Shown here piece by piece: positions 1-7,125 of a stretch of 7,274 nt of DNA. How positions within the stretch are numbered: the stretch's first letter is position 1; each line of letters opens with the position of its first letter. The stretch comes from Opitutia bacterium (GTDB taxonomy: Bacteria > Verrucomicrobiota > Verrucomicrobiae > Opitutales > UBA953), in contig CANKZO010000111.1 of NCBI GenBank assembly GCA_947488485.1, positions 1-7,274 on the forward strand, in the 5' to 3' direction. The translations under genes and the position numbers were made by a program. The notes below the pieces were generated by a model that was given only the letters and a program-made list of their open reading frames with translations, did no database searches and had not been told where the DNA came from.

Positions 1-2
1 CC

Positions 3-434
3 GCACCGCGCAAGAACGAGCCCGCCGGATCGGTCCAAGGCTGGCTCTGCCGTAACGGAAATATCGCGACCAAGGACGGCGCCCTGCTCATCACCGCCGA
101 CCCTAAGGCCGCCAAGAACGCCAAGCCCTTCCTCGCCAAGACCGGCCTCACGCTGAAAGGCCCCGTGACGGCGCTTATCAAGGGCGACGCCAAGGTCGCG
201 ACCCAAGGCTCGCTCAGCTGGCGCACCAAGGACCAGCCCGACTTCCTGCCCGCGAATCTCGTGCGGTTCGAGATTCCCGCCGGCCCCTCCGAGCAGACCA
301 TCGCCCTGCCCGTCGATGGCCAAGCCATTCACGTTCGCTTCAATCTCGGCGACCAGGCCGAGGGCCTACGCCTCCGCACGATCGAACTGCGTCCCGCCAA
401 GGGCGAGGCCGATATCGCGGACTTCGGCCGCTGA
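3..434 (+). CDS. C-terminal fragment of a probable secreted sulfatase (accessory module only)
   Basis: This is the 3' end of a gene that enters from the left edge: 143 residues are open from position 3 to the TGA at 432-434. No catalytic sulfatase motif lies inside the window. The visible part starts with a Lys/Pro-containing linker (APRKNEPAG), followed by a Gly/Trp turn (QGWLCRNG) and alternating beta-strand-like segments: KDGALLI, GSLSWRTKDQPDF, FEIPAG, QTIALPV, IHVRFNL, RTIELRP. This order matches the beta-sandwich tail I know from PVC sulfatases. It also parallels residues 520-650 of the sulfatase at 1880-3832 (linker, GNW, DGALHIE, beta strands, RLYLP, short polar end). I infer that the missing upstream part is a type I sulfatase, making three in a row. 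Another secreted glycan-active enzyme with the same tail is possible. A GTG at 165 could start a short ORF, but reading is open upstream, so it is not the start. Confidence 0.72.
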   Translation, partial: APRKNEPAGSVQGWLCRNGNIATKDGALLITADPKAAKNAKPFLAKTGLTLKGPVTALIKGDAKVATQGSLSWRTKDQPDFLPANLVRFEIPAGPSEQTIALPVDGQAIHVRFNLGDQAEGLRLRTIELRPAKGEADIADFGR

Positions 435-471
435 TTCTTATCCCCTCATATAAAAAGCCTGTCCAGAAGGC

Positions 472-495
472 GTCAGGGGCCTAGGTTCTCCTGAC
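472..495 (+). promoter_or_regulatory. Hairpin just upstream of the first sulfatase start codon
   Basis: An 8-bp stem, GTCAGGGG (472-479) with CTCCTGAC (488-495), has a single G-U pair and an 8-nt loop (CCTAGGTT). It ends 3 nt before the ATG at 499. No T-run follows, so it is not a classical intrinsic terminator. The purine-rich left arm is the only Shine-Dalgarno-like sequence nearby and is both sequestered and too far from the ATG. The rest of the 64-bp gap holds one A+T-rich patch, TCATATAAAAAG (446-457), containing TATAAA at 449-454. That could be a -10 element, but no convincing -35 is seen. If transcription starts just after it, the hairpin would sit in a short 5' leader and could affect translation initiation. 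The role is inference; the pairing is visible. Confidence 0.4.
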
Positions 496-498
496 CTC

Positions 499-1854
499 AT
501 GAACGCTCGCGCCCTCTTCGCCTGCCTGCTCGCGCTGTCGCCCCTCGCCGCCGCGGACCGCCCCAACATCCTGCTCATCGTCGCCGACGACCTGGGCTGG
601 TCCGACGTCGGCTGGCACGGCGGCTTCGGCAAGACCCCGCACATGGACAAGCTCGTGCGCGAGGGACGCGAACTCGATCGTCATTACGTCCAGCCCGTCT
701 GTACCCCGACGCGGACGGCACTCATGAGCGGACGTTGCCCCGGTCGCTTCGGCCCGCAGGCGCTCAGTCCGAGCAACCTACGCGCGATGCCCCTCGGCAC
801 CCTGACTCTCGCCTCCGCGCTCAAGGCCGCCGGCTACCGTACGCACCTCGCCGGCAAGTGGCACCTCGGCGCGCGACCAGAGTGGATTCCGAACGCCTAC
901 GGCTTCGACACCAGCTACGGCACGCTCACCGGCGCGGCGGATCCGTGGACGCACAAATATCGCAAAGGTAATCCTTATGAGGACACCTGGCACCGCGACG
1001 GGGAACTCTTCCACGAAGAAGGTAACGCCACCGAGCTCATCGCCGCCGAAGCCTTGAGACGCATCACCCAAGGCGGCGATGAGCCATGGTTCGTCTACGT
1101 CCCCTTCCACGCCGTCCACACGCCCGTCGACGCGCCGGCCGAATACAAGAAGAACTACGACGGCGTGAAATTCCACGATGACCCCGTGAAGCATGAATCC
1201 CGCCTCCGCATGGCCGCGATGGTCTCACAGCTCGACGCCAAGGTCGGCGCGTTCGTCGATGCGCTCGAGCGTACCGGCCAGCGCGAGAAGACCCTCATCG
1301 TCTTCACGTCCGACAACGGCGGCATCGAAGGCCTCCAGAACGCCTACGCCGGCAAGGTCGCCGACTCGCCGTTCAACAGCGAGAACGACCCGCTCCGCGG
1401 CCAGAAGAACACGCTCTTCGAGGGCGGCATCCGCGTGTGCGCGTTCGCCAACCAGCCCGGCACGCTGAAGCCCGGCAAGGTCTCCGCCCCGCTTTATGTA
1501 GGCGACTGGCTGCCGACGCTCGCCGGACTCGCCGGCTTCCGCCCCGAGAAAGATCCGCAGTGGGACGGACTCGACCGCTGGAAGGTCATCTCCGACGATG
1601 AAGCCTCGCCGGCCGCCCGAACGGTCTACATCGCCCACTCCCAAGGCCAGACCCTCTTGCACGATGACTGGAAAGTCATCTGCATGAAGAAGGGTGCCGC
1701 ACTGCTGTTCGATCTCAGCCAAGACCCCTACGAGAAGACCGACCTTGCCGCCACCCGCGCCGACAAGCTCAAGGAGATGCTCGCCCTGCTCGACGCTCAA
1801 CTCGCCAAGGACGACAAGGTCATGCCCGCCGACCTCAAAGGCCTCCCCCACTGA
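499..1854 (+). CDS. Secreted type I sulfatase, arylsulfatase B-like
   Basis: A 451-residue formylglycine-dependent sulfatase that would hydrolyse sulfate esters, probably in the periplasm. Residues 1-19 form a Sec signal peptide (likely cleavage LAAA/D). The mature protein opens with PNILLIVADDLGW, whose D30/D31 are calcium ligands. The activation motif is C68-T-P-T-R72 in YVQPVCTPTRTALMSGR; C68 would become formylglycine. Other active-site signatures are GKWHLG (K120, H122), FHAVHTP (H204, H207), SDNGG (D272, N273) and PLRGQKNTLFEGG (K303). The YVQP-CTP context, the PLRGxK-EGG motif and the later GDWLPTL resemble the animal arylsulfatase B/I/J (N-acetylgalactosamine-4-sulfatase) group, but bacterial specificity cannot be assigned from this. 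It ends soon after the catalytic domain and lacks the accessory tail of its neighbours. The ATG at 499 is chosen because it gives the signal peptide; it has no clear Shine-Dalgarno. The next sulfatase starts 25 bp after its stop, so co-transcription is likely. Confidence 0.93.
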   Translation: MNARALFACLLALSPLAAADRPNILLIVADDLGWSDVGWHGGFGKTPHMDKLVREGRELDRHYVQPVCTPTRTALMSGRCPGRFGPQALSPSNLRAMPLGTLTLASALKAAGYRTHLAGKWHLGARPEWIPNAYGFDTSYGTLTGAADPWTHKYRKGNPYEDTWHRDGELFHEEGNATELIAAEALRRITQGGDEPWFVYVPFHAVHTPVDAPAEYKKNYDGVKFHDDPVKHESRLRMAAMVSQLDAKVGAFVDALERTGQREKTLIVFTSDNGGIEGLQNAYAGKVADSPFNSENDPLRGQKNTLFEGGIRVCAFANQPGTLKPGKVSAPLYVGDWLPTLAGLAGFRPEKDPQWDGLDRWKVISDDEASPAARTVYIAHSQGQTLLHDDWKVICMKKGAALLFDLSQDPYEKTDLAATRADKLKEMLALLDAQLAKDDKVMPADLKGLPH

Positions 1855-1857
1855 TCG

Positions 1858-1875
1858 CCCTACCTCTACCCCTAC
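1858..1875 (+). repeat. Three tandem CYCTAC hexamers between the two sulfatases
   Basis: The 25-bp gap between the two sulfatase genes is mostly three abutting hexamers: CCCTAC (1858-1863), CTCTAC (1864-1869) and CCCTAC (1870-1875). TTCC and the ATG at 1880 follow. A fourth CCCTAC lies inside the coding region at 1887-1892. The tract makes the leader almost purely pyrimidine on the + strand, where a Shine-Dalgarno would be expected. It may be a simple-sequence expansion or an S1-type pyrimidine-rich ribosome contact; neither is shown. Confidence 0.55.
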
Positions 1876-1879
1876 TTCC

Positions 1880-3832
1880 ATGCTGCCCCTACGACGCTCC
1901 TTCTGGCCCACCGGCCAACTGGTCAACTGGTCAACTTTTCTGTCCATCCTCCTCGCCCCGCTTGCGCTCGTCGCCGCAGATAAGCCGAACATCATCCTGA
2001 TCCTGGCCGACGACCTCGGCGGCCGCGACCTCGCCTGCTTCGGCAGCAAGTATCATGAGACGCCCAACCTCGACCGCCTGGCCGCCCGCGGCGTCCGCCT
2101 GACGCAGGCTTATTCCGCGAGCCCGCTTTGTTCGCCGACACGCTCGAGCATCCTGACCGGCCAATACCCGGCCCGTACCGGCATCACCGCGCCCGTCTGC
2201 CATCTCCCGATGGTGCAGCTCGAGAAAAGCCTCGGCAATAACGAGAACGGTAAAGTCCGCGTACTCGTCGCCGAGAGCGTCACCCGCCTCAAGCCCGACT
2301 ACCATACGATCGCCGAGGCGCTGAAGGCTTCCGGCTATGCGACGGCGCACTTCGGCAAGTGGCACCTCGGCCATAACCTGAAAGCGGGCGACACCTACGA
2401 ACCGCGCGACCAAGGCTTCGACCTAGACTGGCCGCACACGCCCAAGGCCCCCGGCCCCGGCGGCGGCTACCTCGCGCCTTGGCAGTTCATCACCGACCCT
2501 GCGATCAAGGACGACACCGGTCGTCACGTCGACGAGCGCATGGCCGACGAGGCCGGCAAGTTCATCCGTGCCAGCAAGGGCCGTCCGTTCTTCGTCAACT
2601 TCTGGCTCTTCTCCGTGCACTCCCCGTGGAATGCGCGCAAGGACTACATCGAGCACTTCAAGCAGAAGACCGACCCCGCGAACCCGCAGCAGAACCCGCT
2701 CTACGCCGCGATGGTGAAGAGCCTCGACGATTCCGTGGGCCGCCTGCTGAAGCACCTCGATGATTCCGGCGAAGCCGACAACACGATCATCGTCTTCTGG
2801 TCCGACAACGGCGGCTACGCCTACCCGCCCAAGAAGACCGATCCCGACGGCTACGCTGAGATCCCCGCGACGAGTAATCTGCCCTACCGTAGCGGCAAGG
2901 CCTCGCTCTATGAAGGCGGTACCCGCGAGCCGGGCATCGTCGTCTGGCCCGGCAAGGTGAAGGCCGACTCGACCTCCGACTTCCTCATGCAGTCGGTCGA
3001 CCTCTACCCGACGCTGCTCCGCGCCGGCGGCGCCGCGAGCAAGCCCGACCAGAAGGTCGACGGCCTCGACCAGACGGACGCCCTCCTCGGCGGCACGTCG
3101 TCCCGTGACCGCGTCTTCTGCCACTTCCCGCACGGCAACGCCACACGCGACTCCGTCATGGACGGTTTCTACGCCGGCACCTACGTTCGTAAGGGCGACT
3201 GGAAGCTCCTCCGCTTCTACGCGCGTAATGACGACGGATCGGATGACCTCGAGCTCTACGATCTGAAGAACGACCTCGGCGAACGCCGTAACCTCGCCAA
3301 GGAGAAGCCCGAGCTCGTGAAGGAACTCAACGGACTGATCGCCGACTTCCTCAAGGACACCGAAGCGGTGATTCCGAAGCTCAATCCGAATTTCGGTAAG
3401 GCCGCGCCCAAAGTGCCGGCCAAGAAGAAAGCCCTGGCGCCCGACGACCTCCCCGGCAACTGGAAGAATCGCGCCGGCAAGGCCTCGGTCATCGACGGCG
3501 CCCTGCACATCGAGTCCAAGGGGGCTGACTCTTTCATCGGCGTCGGCGCCGGCACCTACGCCGGCAAGGCTTCGCTTTCCTTCCGCATCCGCGCCCCTCA
3601 GGCCGGCGAAGGGCGTATCGCCCTCCTAGGCGCGGCGGGCGGAGCCGAAATCCTCTCTGTGCCCTACCGGACCTCCGGTGAAGCCGTCTGGCAGACGATC
3701 TCCGTCGAGCTGAACCCTAAAGCGACCACGAGCATCCTTCGCCTCTACCTGCCCGCCGGTTCCGCCTCGGTCGACCTCGACGACATCGTCCTGACCCCCC
3801 ACCTCGGACCCGCTCGCCGCTGGGAATTCTAG
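1880..3832 (+). CDS. Secreted type I sulfatase (arylsulfatase A-like) with C-terminal beta-rich module
   Basis: A 650-residue formylglycine-dependent sulfatase. The signal peptide is long (about 33 residues, likely cleavage LVAA/D) with an n-region stretched by an 8-bp tandem repeat. Catalytic landmarks are ILADDLGG (D44, D45 metal ligands), C84-S-P-T-R88 (C84 is the formylglycine precursor), GKWHLG (K160, H162), SVHSPW (H247, a single His where the upstream sulfatase has HxxHTP), WSDNGG (D309, N310) and SGKASLYEGG (K340). The catalytic domain ends near residue 495. A Lys/Pro/Ala linker (about 505-522) leads to a beta-rich tail (about 523-650) ending in RRWEF, like the tail of the gene at the left edge; it may bind substrate or cell surface. 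The frame stays open upstream to 1694, but that stretch overlaps the previous gene and encodes no signal peptide. ATG 1880 is the only ATG, GTG or TTG between that gene's stop and the end of the signal sequence. The natural substrate is unknown. Confidence 0.93.
   Translation: MLPLRRSFWPTGQLVNWSTFLSILLAPLALVAADKPNIILILADDLGGRDLACFGSKYHETPNLDRLAARGVRLTQAYSASPLCSPTRSSILTGQYPARTGITAPVCHLPMVQLEKSLGNNENGKVRVLVAESVTRLKPDYHTIAEALKASGYATAHFGKWHLGHNLKAGDTYEPRDQGFDLDWPHTPKAPGPGGGYLAPWQFITDPAIKDDTGRHVDERMADEAGKFIRASKGRPFFVNFWLFSVHSPWNARKDYIEHFKQKTDPANPQQNPLYAAMVKSLDDSVGRLLKHLDDSGEADNTIIVFWSDNGGYAYPPKKTDPDGYAEIPATSNLPYRSGKASLYEGGTREPGIVVWPGKVKADSTSDFLMQSVDLYPTLLRAGGAASKPDQKVDGLDQTDALLGGTSSRDRVFCHFPHGNATRDSVMDGFYAGTYVRKGDWKLLRFYARNDDGSDDLELYDLKNDLGERRNLAKEKPELVKELNGLIADFLKDTEAVIPKLNPNFGKAAPKVPAKKKALAPDDLPGNWKNRAGKASVIDGALHIESKGADSFIGVGAGTYAGKASLSFRIRAPQAGEGRIALLGAAGGAEILSVPYRTSGEAVWQTISVELNPKATTSILRLYLPAGSASVDLDDIVLTPHLGPARRWEF
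1913..1936 (+). repeat. 8-bp tandem repeat (three units) inside the sulfatase signal sequence
   Basis: Three contiguous octamers: GGCCAACT (1913-1920), then GGTCAACT at 1921-1928 and again at 1929-1936. The first differs from the others at one base. The array encodes residues 12-19 (G-Q-L-V-N-W-S-T) of the second sulfatase, between the positively charged n-region and the hydrophobic core of the signal peptide. Since 8 is not a multiple of 3, gain or loss of one unit would shift the frame before the catalytic domain. The unit may be a mobile short repeat that landed in a tolerant part of the protein; that origin is inference. Confidence 0.7.
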
Positions 3833-3851
3833 GCTAACGCGTCGTCAATTA

Positions 3852-3897
3852 AGGTGGTATTAAACACCTAGGCGGGGAACAACCCGCCGGGGCGCCC
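3852..3897 (+). terminator. Two adjacent hairpins and a GC palindrome in the 141-bp gap before the cytochrome gene
   Basis: Just after the second sulfatase, AGGTG (3852-3856) can pair with CACCT (3865-3869) across an 8-nt loop. Two bases later GGCGGG (3871-3876) pairs with CCCGCC (3883-3888) across the 6-nt loop GAACAA, an all-GC stem. The 8-bp palindrome GGGCGCCC (3890-3897) follows. No clear T-run follows (next is ACTCTTATG), so an intrinsic terminator is only a moderate call; a structured 5' leader for the downstream gene or an attenuator is the alternative. The remaining gap to the ATG at 3974 is pyrimidine-rich with A+T patches (TTTAAT at 3949-3954), but no promoter with a good -35/-10 pair is visible. 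The 141-bp gap is the longest in the window and most likely separates two transcription units. Confidence 0.38.
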
Positions 3898-3973
3898 ACT
3901 CTTATGTCATGTTTGCCCCAATCCGGCTTTCCCTCCGTCCTTTAGCCCTTTAATTCATACCGACCCCTTCCCC

Positions 3974-6900
3974 ATGCGTAAGCCCCTCTTGGCGCTCCTG
4001 CCCTTCTTCCTGTCCGCCGCCTTCGCGGCCGAAGAAACCGTGCAGTTCAACCGCGACATCCGCCCGATCGTCGCCGAAAACTGTTTCCACTGCCACGGTC
4101 CGGATCCTGGCACCCGCAAGGCCGGCCTACGTCTCGACACCGAAGCCGGCTTCTTCGCCGCCCGCGTCGACAAGAAGGGCAAGGAAGAGCCGCCGACCAT
4201 CATCAAGGGCAAGGCTGACCAAAGCACCCTCTACCAGCGCATGCTCTCGACCGACGAGGATGAGATCATGCCTCCGCCGGAAACCCACAAGAAGCTGAAG
4301 CCCGCCGAGATCGCGCTGGTGCGTCGCTGGATCGAACAGGGCGCGCCTTGGCAGCCGCACTGGTCGCTCGTTGCCCCGCAGAAGGCGCCGCTACCGAAGA
4401 CTTCCGATGACAACTGGGCCAAGAACCCGATCGACCAATTCGTCCGCGCCAAGCTCGACGCCGCCGGCCTTAAGCCCGCGCCTGAAGCCGACGCCGCCAC
4501 GCTCATCCGCCGCGTCAGCCTCGACGTCACCGGCCTGCCGCCCTCGCCCGCCCTGCTGACCAAGCACCTGCCCAAGGACGGCAGCCGCCTCAACGATGCG
4601 CAGCTCTCCGCGCTCATCGACGAACTGATGGCCCTGCCGGCCTACGGCGAACACCGCGCCCGCTACTGGCTCGACGCCGCCCGCTACGCCGACTCGCACG
4701 GCCTGCACTTCGACGCCTACCGCGAAATGTGGCCTTACCGCGACTGGGTGGTGAAGTCCTTCAACCGCAATCAGCCCTTCGACCAGTTCACGGTCGAGCA
4801 GCTCGCCGGCGACCTCCTCCCTAACCCGACCGAAGAACAGCGCATCGCCACCGGGCTCCAGCGCTGTAACCCGACCACCAACGAAGGCGGCACGATCGTC
4901 GAAGAGAACCTCGCCAACTACGCCGCTGACCGCGTGCAGACCATGGGCTGGGTCTACCTCGGCCTGACCACCAACTGCGCCCAGTGCCACGACCATAAGT
5001 TCGATCCGTTCTCGCAGAAGGACTTCTACGCGATGTCGGCCTTCTTCCGGAACACGACCCAGGGCGGACTCGACGGCAACGTGAAGGACGGCCGCGGCCC
5101 GGTCATCTACCTGCCTTCTGACGTCGATCGCCCGCGCTGGGACGCCCTCCCTGCCGAAATCGCCAAGGGCAACGAGCAGGTCGCCGCGGCCCGTAAGCTC
5201 GGCACGCCGCTCTTCGAGCAGTGGTTCGCCAAGGCCAAGCCCGCCGACCTCGACGCCGATATCCCTGCCAAGGACCTCGTCACCCGCCTCGCCCTGAACG
5301 ACGGCAAGGGCTTGCCCGCCGGCACGACCGCCGCCGGCGAGCCGATCGCCTGGATGAAGAACGGCAAGACAGGTCCGGCCCCCATCTTCAAGAAAGGCTC
5401 CCACCTCGTCCTCGGCGAGGCCGGCAACTTCGGCACCAAGCAGGCCTTCTCCGCCGGCGCCTGGATCAAGGCCGACAAGGTCGAAGGCACGGGCGCGATC
5501 ATCGCGCGCATGGATGATCCGAAACAGGCGCAAGGCTGGAACTTCTTCCAAGCCGGCCGCAACCTCGGCGTCTACATCATCAGCAAGTGGCCCGATGACG
5601 CCATCAAGGTCACGACCACGCGCAATGCCATCAACACCGCCTACCAGCATGTGTTCATGACCTACGACGGCAGTGGCAAGGCCGCAGGCGTCAAGATCTA
5701 CGTCAACGGCGTCCTCGCCGAGACCCGCGCGGAGATCGATAAGCTCAAGACCGACACCAAGGCCGCCACCCCGACCCGCATCGGCCAGCGCAGCCAGAGC
5801 GAAGCCTTCCATGGTTCCATCCAGGATGTCTTCCTCTACGCCCGCGCCCTCGCCCCCAGCGAGGTGACGACGCTCGCCAAGCTCGGCACCCTGCGCCAGT
5901 CGCTCGCCGGCAAGCCCAACGCCCAGCAGAAGGAAGCCCTGCGCGAACACTTCCTGCTCAACCGCCACGAGCCCTTCAAGCTCGCCGCGAACACCGTCGC
6001 GAAGCTGACCGCCGAGCAGATGGCCATCCGTGGCCGCAGCCCGCTCACCCACGTCCAGGAAGAGAAGATGGATAGCCCCGCGATGGCCAACATCCTCATC
6101 CGCGGCGCGTATGATAAGAAAGGCGACGCCGTCCCCGCGGAGATTCCCTCCGCGCTCGGCAAGCTCCCCGCCGACGCCCCGCGTAATCGCCTCGGCCTGG
6201 CGAAGTGGATCATCAGCGACGCCAATCCGCTGACCACCCGCGTGACGGTCAACCGCATGTGGCAGGAGCTCTTCGGCACCGGCCTCGTCAAGACCTCCGA
6301 AGACTTCGGCATCATGGGCAGCCTGCCCTCCCACCCCGAACTCCTCGACTGGCTCTCGATCGATTTCCGCACCCATGGCTGGGATGTGAAGCGCTTCTAC
6401 AAGCAGCTCCTCACCAGCGCGACCTACCGTCAGGCAGCTCTCACCACCAAGGAGAAGGTCGAGAAGGACCGCGACAACGCCCTGCTCAGCCGTGGTCCCC
6501 GTTTCCGCATGGACGCCGAGATGCTCCGCGACCAGGCGCTCGCCGTCAGCGGCACGCTCTCGCCCCGCATGGGCGGACCAGGCACCAAGCCCTACCAGCC
6601 GGAAAATATCTGGGAAGTCGTCGGCGTGGGCATCCAAGTCTATAAGGCCGACATGGGCGAGAACCTCTACCGCCGCTCGCTCTACAACTACTGGCGCCGC
6701 ATGGCCCCGCCCGCGAGCCTGGACCTCTTCAACGCTCCTTCCCGCGAGGTCACCTGCGTCCGCCGCGACCGCACCAATACGCCTCTGCAGGCCCTCGTGA
6801 TGCTGAACGACCCGCAATACGTCGAAGCCTCGCGCATCCTCGCCCAGCACACCCTGCAGGGATCCGGCGATGACGTCTCCCGCCTCAACGCGGCCGCCCA

Positions 6901-7120
6901 GCGCACGCTTTGCCGTCCGCTCAAGCCGGCCGAGACGGCGATCCTGACCGACGGACTCGGCAAACTGCGGGCGCATTATGTCGCCAAGCCGGATGACGCC
7001 GCCGCCCTCCTCGGAGTCGGCGACGCGAAGTCCGAAGAGAAAATCCCCCGCTCCGAACTGGCCGCCTGGACGATGGTCTGCAGCCAACTCCTCAACCTCG
7101 ACGAACTCCTTAACAAATAA
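3974..7120 (+). CDS. PSD1-type secreted diheme cytochrome protein (PSCyt1-DUF1549-LamG-DUF1553)
   Basis: A 1048-residue exported protein of the planctomycete-cytochrome family. Residues 1-19 are a Sec signal peptide (SAAFAA/E). Residues about 23-125 are the PSCyt1 (PF07635) domain with heme motif C37-F-H-C40-H41 and a probable distal ligand M99 in EIMPPP. Residues about 150-360 are DUF1549 (PSCyt2), with RRVSLDVTGLPP, RYWLDAARYADSHG, FTVEQLAGDLLP and a second CxxCH, C335-A-Q-C338-H339, in CAQCHDHKFDPFSQ. Residues about 436-640 look like a LamG/concanavalin-type jelly roll (FSAGAWIKAD, YQHVFMTYDG, VKIYVNGVL, IQDVFLYARAL). Residues about 730-990 are DUF1553 (PSD1), with NRLGLAKWIISDANPLTTRVTVNRMWQELFG, FRMDAEMLRDQAL and RRDRTNTPLQALVMLNDPQYVEASR. 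Two hemes would attach covalently in the periplasm; the reaction is not established. The DUF1501 gene starts 5 bp after the stop, so the two are almost certainly co-transcribed. No Shine-Dalgarno precedes ATG 3974; the leader is C/T-rich. Confidence 0.93.
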   Translation: MRKPLLALLPFFLSAAFAAEETVQFNRDIRPIVAENCFHCHGPDPGTRKAGLRLDTEAGFFAARVDKKGKEEPPTIIKGKADQSTLYQRMLSTDEDEIMPPPETHKKLKPAEIALVRRWIEQGAPWQPHWSLVAPQKAPLPKTSDDNWAKNPIDQFVRAKLDAAGLKPAPEADAATLIRRVSLDVTGLPPSPALLTKHLPKDGSRLNDAQLSALIDELMALPAYGEHRARYWLDAARYADSHGLHFDAYREMWPYRDWVVKSFNRNQPFDQFTVEQLAGDLLPNPTEEQRIATGLQRCNPTTNEGGTIVEENLANYAADRVQTMGWVYLGLTTNCAQCHDHKFDPFSQKDFYAMSAFFRNTTQGGLDGNVKDGRGPVIYLPSDVDRPRWDALPAEIAKGNEQVAAARKLGTPLFEQWFAKAKPADLDADIPAKDLVTRLALNDGKGLPAGTTAAGEPIAWMKNGKTGPAPIFKKGSHLVLGEAGNFGTKQAFSAGAWIKADKVEGTGAIIARMDDPKQAQGWNFFQAGRNLGVYIISKWPDDAIKVTTTRNAINTAYQHVFMTYDGSGKAAGVKIYVNGVLAETRAEIDKLKTDTKAATPTRIGQRSQSEAFHGSIQDVFLYARALAPSEVTTLAKLGTLRQSLAGKPNAQQKEALREHFLLNRHEPFKLAANTVAKLTAEQMAIRGRSPLTHVQEEKMDSPAMANILIRGAYDKKGDAVPAEIPSALGKLPADAPRNRLGLAKWIISDANPLTTRVTVNRMWQELFGTGLVKTSEDFGIMGSLPSHPELLDWLSIDFRTHGWDVKRFYKQLLTSATYRQAALTTKEKVEKDRDNALLSRGPRFRMDAEMLRDQALAVSGTLSPRMGGPGTKPYQPENIWEVVGVGIQVYKADMGENLYRRSLYNYWRRMAPPASLDLFNAPSREVTCVRRDRTNTPLQALVMLNDPQYVEASRILAQHTLQGSGDDVSRLNAAAQRTLCRPLKPAETAILTDGLGKLRAHYVAKPDDAAALLGVGDAKSEEKIPRSELAAWTMVCSQLLNLDELLNK

Positions 7121-7125
7121 TCGCC

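Noticed and set aside
165..434. A separate 89-residue gene starting at GTG 165
   Set aside because: The frame is open from the window's left edge, and the residues before 165 continue the same beta-rich module, so this is an internal codon of a truncated larger gene.
1694..1879. Possible 62-residue N-terminal extension of the second sulfatase
   Set aside because: The stretch overlaps the end of the first sulfatase in another frame and has low-complexity Pro/Thr/Ser composition. Starting at 1880 gives a proper signal peptide and a 25-bp gap.
2423..3508. Minus-strand open frame of 361 codons opposite the second sulfatase
   Set aside because: It has the same codon-bias shadow character, no signal peptide and no motif, and lies wholly inside a sulfatase with intact catalytic residues.
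480..3872. Recurrence of the rare hexamer CCTAGG in both structured gaps (480-485, 3867-3872)
   Set aside because: A third copy lies within coding sequence (3626-3631) and the flanks differ, so a shared regulatory site is not supported.
4391..7087. Very long open reading frame on the minus strand (898 codons) opposite the cytochrome gene
   Set aside because: Its translation is Gly/Val/Leu/Glu-rich with no recognisable domain. It mirrors the strongly supported + strand gene, and stop-free antisense frames are expected with G/C-ending codons.
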